A DNA stretch of 64,000 bases, from positions 1,488,001 to 1,552,000 of the forward strand of contig JBCAMK010000007.1 in assembly GCA_038503065.1 (NCBI GenBank). The letters are read 5' to 3'. Shown here one piece after another: positions 57,062 through 64,000 of this stretch (position 1 is its first letter; each line of letters starts with the position of its first letter). This DNA comes from Paragyromitra xinjiangensis (lineage: Eukaryota > Ascomycota > Pezizomycetes > Pezizales > Discinaceae). The notes under the pieces are model-generated. The model was not told the origin of the DNA and made no database searches. It saw only the letters and a program-made list of their open reading frames with translations. A program made the translations under genes and the position numbers.

Positions 57062-58695
57062 ATGCCCAATATCCTCAAATCAGCAGTAGACCCCGCGGAG
57101 GAAATTCAGCGCTCAAGTTGGGTGGTAAGCAAACTCCATGGTGGGGAGTATCTTGATACGTTGATACTGATATAAATAGGCAGTGAATACTTCCAGTAAA
57201 TCAAATCAAGAACCAGAACAAAGTGCTATTCAGAATCCTGCGAAAGATACAGAGACTCCCTCGAACGAACGAAAACGACCGTCCAGCAGCGACGACTATA
57301 CACAAAGAAAATTTGCCTGCCACGCCGCAGCTCCTTCAACTCCAACTTCTTCAACTCCTACTCCTCGTGCTCGGAGGACTGATATCCCAACCGCTCCCTC
57401 CGACAATATAGGTTGGCGCCTCTTTTTGGACCAGGTACTTATAACATCCAAGAAGGATACACAGACTCCATCCCCCTCCATGGCTGCTTTAGATAAAGGT
57501 AAAGGCAAAGCTAAGGAACCATTGGAGGATCCGGAAACCCTGAAGGAGGATACGGAGACTCCGAAGAAGGACCCAAAACCTCCAAAGAAGCCTGAAACGC
57601 CGAAGAAAGTGGTAATAAAGGAAAAGGCGCCAAAGAAGGAAACGCCAAAGAAAAAACTCATGAAAGCCACTGACTATAAGCCACTCCTTGGGTTTAGAGA
57701 GGATAATCCTCATCATTATACCGTCCTTTGGAGTGATGTCGTATCCTATTTGAGGATGCATGGTATCCGAGGCATTGCTAATCCTACCGTAGATGCATGG
57801 GAGTTATTAACGGCATGAGCGACAGAGCACCATTCTATTGTAACCTACTGCTCAAGGCATGCGAAGGATAAGGAGCAGGTAGATCAAGCGATGCAGAGTC
57901 TCCTCCGCGATTGCTTGCATCAGGTGCAGCAGACGGATACCAAGATCCGTGTGGAGCTAGAGGCTACTGGTATGATCAAGGCAACGGAAAAAGATGTGGA
58001 AGGTAAGATTCTGTTTATGGTCTCTATTTGTTTGACTGAAGGATGCTTACTATCGTGTGGGTGATTCAGGTTTCAAGGAAGTCGCAGTCCGAGTGATACT
58101 CTGTGACCCGGATGCCTGGTGGAGGGTTTCCACCAAGGAGACTCGTTATCCCTGGGAAGCACCGGCTGAGGCCAATTGGGGTTTAACCAAGTCTTGGGTT
58201 GCCGTAATTAGTGCTCCTACCCTTAACGAGTGCCTTCGTGTAGCCACGAGGCGATTACCTGTGGGCCGTACTCCTCGAAGGATGCTAGGAGCCCTTATGG
58301 ATGCTGTTCCTGGAGAGCTTTCTACGACTTACCCAATCTCTACTATTCTTGCCGACAATGAGGATGTTGCTGGCTGGCTAGCTCAGATACAGAGTCTAAC
58401 CGCTCCGAGGATGCTGGTCGTCCTTCATCGAGCCCCATACGATGGCCCGGGCCCCAAGGGGGAGCCTGCGGAAGAGTATGATGGCTCAGATACGCCACCT
58501 GCGTCAGGGGACCCTGATTATTTTACAGCTGAGGCACTTGCCGAAGCCTTGGCTGCAGTGAAGGGAGCGGAGGATAAGGAGAAAGCGAAGGATAAGGGGA
58601 AGGTGAAGGATAAGGGGAAAGCGAAGGATAAGGGGAAAGGGAAAGCAAAGGATACGGAGGAAGTGGATGATACTGATGAAGCAGGTCCTTCTTGA
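57062..58695 (+). pseudogene. Element accessory gene 1, copy 2 (one nonsense codon)
   Basis: Three exons, 57062-57124, 57180-58002 and 58070-58695, join in phase and would give about 503 codons. A TGA at 57816-57818 replaces the TGG of copy 1 (LLTA-W-ATEHH). The protein begins MPNILKSAVDPAEEIQRSS. It has a basic Ser/Thr-rich N-terminus, a Lys/Pro repeat (KKDPKPPKKPETPKKVV), and a central domain with LGFREDNPHHYTVL and FKEVAVRVILCDPDAWWRV. The tail has repeated KDKGKAKDKGK and ends DDTDEAGPS. I do not recognise the family. Its basic repeats suggest nucleic-acid binding. It is divergently transcribed from the transposase. Confidence 0.75.
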
Positions 58696-59128
58696 ACGAT
58701 TGGTATACTCCCTTCTGACTGCTATCACTAGATCAGCGAATGCTTATAATATTAAACAGGTCGGAAGGGTGGGATTAGGGATATTGGGATTAGGGGTATT
58801 GGGTATAAGGATTAGGATTGGGATTAGGGGGAGCTTTATGGGGATTACCGTGAGGATGCAGGACATCCTTTGATATTTGCTATCCGTGTATTTTGTTTAT
58901 TTTGGGGGGGGGTCGAAGCGCTGCATCAGTAGTATTATATTAGGACTAGAGTTAATTCAAATATGTCTTAGAGGATAGACCACACTCCTTATAATCGTCA
59001 CCCCCAGAGGTTCTCCTCAGGATTCTCTCTCTCCTCCATACGCTATTCTCCTCCATATGCTATTCTCTCCCATACAATACTATATCGCCTTCTATTATCC
59101 TTCCAAATCATCCATTATCCATTGAAGG

Positions 59129-61052
59129 ATGGCAGGCATCAGCAAGAGAAGCCATGAAGCAGCTAAACGAATGCCACCTCCCTCTCGCCATGCACCTGGA
59201 CCCTCCAAAGGAAGGAGAAGGCGTATCGCTGATCCGGAAGCTGAGCCTCTTAATTATACCCGACGTGGCAAAGAAAGAGAAAGAGGACCAGCATCGCAGG
59301 AAGGAGAGGAATTCGAGGAGGAGGTAGAGGAGGAGGCAGAGGAGGAAGTAGATGAAGGAGATTCGGCAGATGAGGACTTCTATGAGGATGAGCAAGCTCC
59401 CCCTCCAAGTCAGAACCGGACTAGAAAATCGCAGACGAAGATACAGGCAGCAGCAGCAGAAATGGCCCGTAATGCCAGCTATCGAGGGCGAGCTCACTTG
59501 GTAGGAACCCTAGGGATACTGAGAATCGTCAGGTATTGAGAATCCTAAAATATTCAGTACTTTCTAACTGCAAAATAGCATGTTCCTGAATCTCTAGAGC
59601 AAACACCAGCTCGGCGAGCTAGGCCAGGGCGCCCTCCGGCAACTCCTGCCAACTCCCCTAATCGTCTATCTGGTGAGAGTCGTAGCAGTGGAAGGTCTGT
59701 ATCTCCCATGGACGATACAGAGAGTCGTCTCAGGGGAGACCTCCATAGAAGGAGTAGCAGAAGCATATATCTGCTGGGGGACCCTATCCGCGCCTTGGTC
59801 CATGCATGCCAGGAGAATATTTTCCAGAAGACCCTATTTTGTGAGCCCCTGCCATCCCCCGACACATTGCTCAGGTGGATACGTGCTGCTTGGGCAAAGG
59901 CTTCGGAGGATATGGAGCGTCAGGCTCCTCTGGAGGCAGCTTGTACTCGTCAGGTATTCATTCCCAATCCACAGACCACCTACAGCTTGTCCGAATTGCT
60001 TGCCTTGGAGAGCTTGGAACTGACCAAAGAAAACCACGTCCAGGTAATTACCCCTTCCTTTAAGGATACTGCATATCCTCACACGAGATATAGATTAGCC
60101 AACAGCACTGCCGGGTGCGCTCTCACCTCGTTGGCGCAGCCAAGGCGAGCATTGTCCAGCTCTATGAGTTGGATGAGCAAAATCCTGAGAGTATCCGAAA
60201 CAAGGTGGAGTATTTGCTAGTCAAGGATAGGTTTATGTGCCTTGAATCTACCATGGCGGTATGTCGAATTCGGGAGCAATAGGAGTAGGAAGCTGACCAT
60301 CCTACTAGGATTATAAGAATCGCTTTCTCAATGATGCGATTGCTGAGCTCATCTTCCTCCGGTACTATGAAGGTAGAAGGATGAGGGGACGCTCCAATGC
60401 CGCGTTTAGCTCCTTGATCAATAAGGAGTTCATTTGTTTTATCACAGCAGCGCTTCAGTATGGGCTAAAGGCCTGGAGGACTGGCATGTATGTGGAGCCT
60501 GTGGACTTCACTCGGGATACCTGTCATCGTACCACTCCCCCCTCCCCGGATCCTACTATATCTCTCCTAGGAAGACTGACATCCTTTATAGCGGTCTGGC
60601 ACAGGCACTGCAGGACGTGGAATGCCATAGCACTCAGAGCTCCTGAATGGGAAGGGGAAATTCTCAGTGCAATTCGGCATGAAGTAGAGAGAAAGGTTTC
60701 CAAGGTGACTAGGAGGCCTGTGGAAGAGTCAGCTGATCCTTGGAGCGATGACGACGACGACGATCATATGGGTGAGTTACGGAATCGCAAGCGGAAATGG
60801 GACCTTGAGAAGGGAGGTTATCAGGATACTCACAGCAAAGCTAGGCGAAAGGGTTCAGAGTCTCCTCATCCTGAGGATCAGGAGCAGGCACCAGGACCTG
60901 TCAATATTCCTACCCTTTTCCTAGAGCGAGAAAACGAGAGCGAGATCGAAACTGAGGTCGATACCCCTCCTCCAACTACTGATGATATGCAGGTCGACCT
61001 TGCTGGGGCTGTTGCAAGCTTCGAGCAGGAGAGGGAGGCTGAGGATCTTTGA
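59129..61052 (+). CDS. Element accessory gene 2, copy 2 (intact, unknown function)
   Basis: Four exons join in phase: 59129-59500, 59579-60043, 60106-60258 and 60309-61052, 577 residues. The third exon is out of phase with the visible ORFs; it is placed by acceptor CAACAG at 60105 and reads HCRVRSHLVGAAKASIVQLY. The N-terminus (MAGISKRSHEAAKRMPPPSR) is basic, followed by a long Glu-rich stretch. The globular part spans residues about 160-470: DPIRALVHACQENIFQKTLF, LLRWIRAAWAKASEDMERQ, and NKEFICFITAALQYGLKAWR. A DDDDDD tract and a basic NRKRKWD motif, possibly a nuclear signal, precede the acidic C-terminus. The spacing resembles the DUF6532-type proteins found with Plavaka elements, but I cannot confirm that. 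It may help transposition. Confidence 0.7.
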
Positions 61053-61215
61053 AGGGATGTTTGGAGCCATGGAGGATACATTGTATCTTTCGTTTGTTTT
61101 TGTCTGTCTTATGGTTAGTCTTAGGGGGCTGTAGAGGATACGCTGCATCTTTCCTTTTGTTTGTTTCTGTCTGTCTTTTGGTTGGTCTTGAGGTCTGTGG
61201 AGAAGCACGGCCCCG

Positions 61216-63498
61216 ACCGACAACAACAACGCCAAAGCAACTTTTTGGTCACAACTCCACCAGTTTTACTCCGATTGCTCTACTTTTTGATTATTCGGAC
61301 TCGCCTTGCTGCCCCCGTTCGATCCTGCTATTGTACGTCTGGTTTGCTCCGGATTTGCAAAAGTTGTTGTTGAATTCGCTTATTTACCCCTCACTTCACA
61401 AAAACCTCACCAAATCTTGAGATTCTGCATTTTCTCATAACTCCACCAGTTTTCGTCCGATTAGCTCGACCCCGGGCTTTTTGGAACCGCCTCAACGCGC
61501 CCGTTCGATCGCCCTCTCGTTCGTTCGGATCCGACCAGAACTGCAGAAGTTCTGATCGATTTCCCATTCCCAACCGCCAGCCCTCCCCCCCAGGGCACAG
61601 CAACCACCCCCCCCCACCTCCTGTCGGTTCAGGACCCTCCTCCATGTCTTCCTCTTCGTCTAGAGGCAGAGGGAGAGGCAGAGGCTTCAGGTCTCCCTCT
61701 TCTGTGGCTAGCTCACCTCAAAACTCGCTCCAAACGCCCTTTGGCGCCCCTACAACACCCCCAAACACCCGATTTTCACCTCTGCTCCATGGGGACCCAG
61801 AGCAAACACCTACCCAAGCCCTGCCACTTCGCCCAGCAGTCCCCCTACCTCACTATGCCTCCCTGCCCGCCACAGAGCCTACAGACAGTGGCTCTGTCCT
61901 CCTGGAAGAGTCTGACTCTGACATGACGGACACTGAGGGACCCCTCACCTTCTCCACCACCCTACCTCCAGTCATCCAGATGGATGACAGCAACAGCAAT
62001 CTAGATCGCCTTGGTGCCATTGGCACTGGGGAAAACTACAACCCTTCCCTCTTCGCAGTGATGGATGAGCAGAACAGGCTCATCAAAGCACTCACCAAAC
62101 GCGTCAAACAGCTTGAAAAAGCCATCCTCACCCCACCACCAGCCCCTACCTTCCACAACGACCCAGCTATAGTGGAAAAGGTGGCTACCCTCACCTCCAA
62201 GGTTGCAGACCTTGAACAGAAGCGGACCCTCACAACCATTCTGACTTCTGCCAACCTCCCCCTACCTCCAGCATCTGCTCCCCCACCAGCCACCACCTCC
62301 TGGGCTCAGGTTGCCTCTAAAAAGGCTTCCAGACCCGCCAACAAGGCCTCCAAGCCTCCCAAACAACCCACAGCGCCTCCCAAACGCGACAGAACCCTCA
62401 TCATTACCAGGAATGGTCTACCCATCCCTGATGACATCACCCCACTCCTCATTCGCAATGCAGTCAATGCTGCCCTGGAAAGGCCATTGATTGCAGAAGT
62501 GCGATTCACTCCTGCCCATCATGTGCAGCTCATTGCTGTCACCTCCACCACCTCTGACTCCCTCCTTAAGCAAAGACAGAAGCTTGAGGAAGTTATCCGC
62601 ACCACCATTCCCAATGCCACCAGCATGGAGAAGGAAGCAGTCCTGACCCAAGTTGTTGTGCACAACGTTCCCACCTCCATCCCCTCTGGCGAAGAGGGAT
62701 TCCAGCAGATCAGGTCTGAGGTTGAGCAGTTTAACCCAGGCACCACCCTACTCCGCGACCCCCGCTGGCTCACCAGACCTGAGCAGAGAGAGGGGAAACA
62801 GGCATCCTCCATGGTTCTTACCATTGTGGGGAAGCAGCCTGCCACCACTGCCCTTGAGAGAGGGCTCTCCATGTTTGGACTTCGTCACAAAGTCACCAAA
62901 TCCCTTCGCTTTGGGCCAGACACCCAATGTACTACCTGCCTGGCCTTTGGCCACCCACAACAACGCTGTACCAGCAAAACCCCTTACTGCAACATCTGCG
63001 CTGGGCCACATACAGCATCCTCCCACTCCTGCGCAACCTCCTCTTGCACCATCAAGGGAGCTCCCTGCCTCCACACTATCATCCGTTGCAAGAACTGTAA
63101 CGAACAGCATCGTGGTAACTTCTCTGGTTGCCTCACACTCACCCAAGCAAGACTTAGAGCCAGCGAACGTCAGGATCGCATGGTTGTTTAAGTTTTCCCC
63201 TACCTGTTATGATTTAACCAGCCTTCAGGGGTCTTAGGACTCAGTGGAAGGAGTGCTATAGGCACAAAACATGCGATGGTGAAGGAAAAAGGAACAGGTT
63301 GAGATCTTCGGGTAGTCACTTGTCTTTCCTTATCATATTAACTGATGACGAGCCTGAGAGAGGCTGAGATGGAACTGGAGGAGGATTTAGTTAGTTTGTT
63401 TTTGTTTTCTTTTCATTCCTGTTGGGTTTTTCTCTTATTGTACGCCATATCCGATTCGGATGCATGCGAGTATGAACAATAAATAAATAAATAAATAA
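61216..63498 (+). mobile_element. ORF1-only LINE, plus copy
   Basis: Starts ACCGACAACAACAACGCC and ends in AATAAATAAATAAATAA at 63498. The 5' UTR holds two tandem monomers (about 61245-61375 and 61435-61560), each with an ACTCCACCAGTTTT block and a CCCGTTCGATC block. The 3' UTR shares GGAGTGCTATAGGCACAAA and CCATATCCGATTCGGAT with the minus copy. As in that copy, nothing encoding endonuclease or reverse transcriptase lies between ORF1 and the tail. Fifteen bases (61201-61215) separate it from the broken Plavaka-like copy. Confidence 0.87.
61644..63191 (+). CDS. LINE ORF1 (gag-like protein), plus copy
   Basis: 515 residues starting MSSSSSRGRGRGRGFRSPSS. It aligns by eye with the minus copy over its whole length and has a longer, acidic linker (LEESDSDMTDTEGPLTF). 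A coiled-coil stretch (MDEQNRLIKALTKRVKQLEK) lies near residue 140. Knuckles are CTTCLAFGHPQQRC, CNICAGPHTASSHSC and CKNCNEQHRGNFSGC; the third is intact here but degenerate in the minus copy. The frame is intact. Confidence 0.87.
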   Translation: MSSSSSRGRGRGRGFRSPSSVASSPQNSLQTPFGAPTTPPNTRFSPLLHGDPEQTPTQALPLRPAVPLPHYASLPATEPTDSGSVLLEESDSDMTDTEGPLTFSTTLPPVIQMDDSNSNLDRLGAIGTGENYNPSLFAVMDEQNRLIKALTKRVKQLEKAILTPPPAPTFHNDPAIVEKVATLTSKVADLEQKRTLTTILTSANLPLPPASAPPPATTSWAQVASKKASRPANKASKPPKQPTAPPKRDRTLIITRNGLPIPDDITPLLIRNAVNAALERPLIAEVRFTPAHHVQLIAVTSTTSDSLLKQRQKLEEVIRTTIPNATSMEKEAVLTQVVVHNVPTSIPSGEEGFQQIRSEVEQFNPGTTLLRDPRWLTRPEQREGKQASSMVLTIVGKQPATTALERGLSMFGLRHKVTKSLRFGPDTQCTTCLAFGHPQQRCTSKTPYCNICAGPHTASSHSCATSSCTIKGAPCLHTIIRCKNCNEQHRGNFSGCLTLTQARLRASERQDRMVV

Positions 63499-63500
63499 TG

Positions 63501-63901
63501 CGGATTCATTGGCCGACAGTATTAGTGGTCTGTACCGCACTGCGGTGTGCATTGACGGACTATGAGTTGACCGGAGTCAAGGCGAGCCCTGTTATCGGGT
63601 TCGAACGTGAGCGGATGATAGGTAAAAATGCTCATTCGTCACATTTTCTTTGGCTGACTGTACCATAGATCATTATGAGCGCTATAAGAATACTATGTTG
63701 AAGGTGAGTAATCTGCAATCTCTCTAGAGCAACAACTAATGAACCTAGATGTCGAAGACAAGACAAGATGCCGTTCTCAGGAAGATCGAAGAAGGCATCA
63801 AGAAACGTTTCCGGCTGCAGGATAACGTTGTGCAGACTATGGGGTGCGAGGATGAACTAGGTAGCGATATCGAGGACCTGAGAGATAGCGACGGGGAATA
63901 G
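63501..63901 (+). pseudogene. 3' end of an interrupted multi-exon gene
   Basis: Three exons can be joined in phase: 63501-63621, 63669-63703 and 63749-63901, with introns of 47 and 45 bp. The product runs from RIHWPTVLVVCTALRC, through DYELTGVKASPVIGFERERM and DHYERYKNTMLK, to MGCEDELGSDIEDLRDSDGE and a stop. The frame is open back to the LINE tail, so the 5' part was cut off by the LINE or by the rearrangement next to it. The acidic C-terminus gives no family hint. It could be a host gene or another transposon gene. Confidence 0.45.
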
Positions 63902-64000
63902 GGATCCATGTACGAATTAGTGTACTGATAGGGTAGGCAATAATGGGTAGTGGAGGGGCCTGAGTGATATATCTTGTAAGCGAATAATAATAGACGGAGG
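63902..64000. other. Window end, no feature
   Basis: 99 bp after the last stop codon with nothing recognisable. Confidence 0.5.

Larger units (their letters stand above)
52635..61200. mobile_element. Plavaka-like DNA transposon, copy 2 (right end missing)
   Basis: Left end CATCAGCAAAAATAATTATTG at 52635. It is collinear with copy 1 (offset 18.36-18.40 kb), with scattered, mostly transition differences. It stops in the tandem-repeat tract at GGTCTGTGGAG (about 61200), where copy 1 continues for another 0.84 kb. The transposase and accessory gene 2 are intact. Accessory gene 1 has one nonsense codon. With only one inverted end it should not move as a unit. Confidence 0.88.

Noticed and set aside
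63597..63612. tRNA T-arm-like GGTTCGAAC
   Set aside because: No matching acceptor, D or anticodon arms around it; it lies in a plausible exon.

Overview
This window is from a filamentous ascomycete (Pezizomycotina; I lean towards Leotiomycetes, without proof). The reasons are genes with many 47-70 bp GT-AG introns, a fungal septation-type Uds1 protein, a MER3/HFM1 meiotic helicase, an alcohol oxidase and fungal Ty3, LINE and Plavaka-like transposons. There is no sign of a bacterial, viral or plasmid genome.

The first 26 kb are ordinary gene space. It holds the C-terminal three quarters of VPS13 (+), a Uds1 coiled-coil gene (+), HFM1/MER3 (-), an alcohol oxidase (+) divergent from HFM1, and the tRNA thiolase gene NCS6/CTU1 (-). 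I derived exon joins by hand. All are phase-consistent except at two places in HFM1: an intron whose acceptor reads GG instead of AG, and a one-base frame break at a run of seven C. The intergenic spaces hold two foldback elements and little else.

From about 26.3 kb to 63.5 kb the window is almost entirely nested transposons. The key is a family of elements that begin CATCAGYAAA, end in the reverse complement (TTTRCTGATG) and are flanked by 2-bp target duplications. An outer element (27069-51578) was hit by a 6-kb Ty3/gypsy chromovirus, an ORF1-only LINE and a 245-bp MITE. The gypsy element was in turn hit by a solo LTR and by three more CATCAG elements, of 1.8, 9.4 and 2.0 kb. Removing each insertion with one target duplication restores the gag and pol reading frames exactly, so these boundaries are well supported.

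The 9.4-kb CATCAG element carries a Plavaka-like (CACTA/EnSpm-related) transposase on one strand and two divergent multi-exon genes of unknown function on the other. A second near-identical copy (52635-about 61200) has lost its right end. Next to it lies an inverted right-end fragment that almost exactly supplies the missing part. The short CATCAG elements carry no recognisable gene, mainly 12-bp or 30-40 bp minisatellites, and are probably moved by the large one. A second ORF1-only LINE and the 3' end of an interrupted gene close the window.
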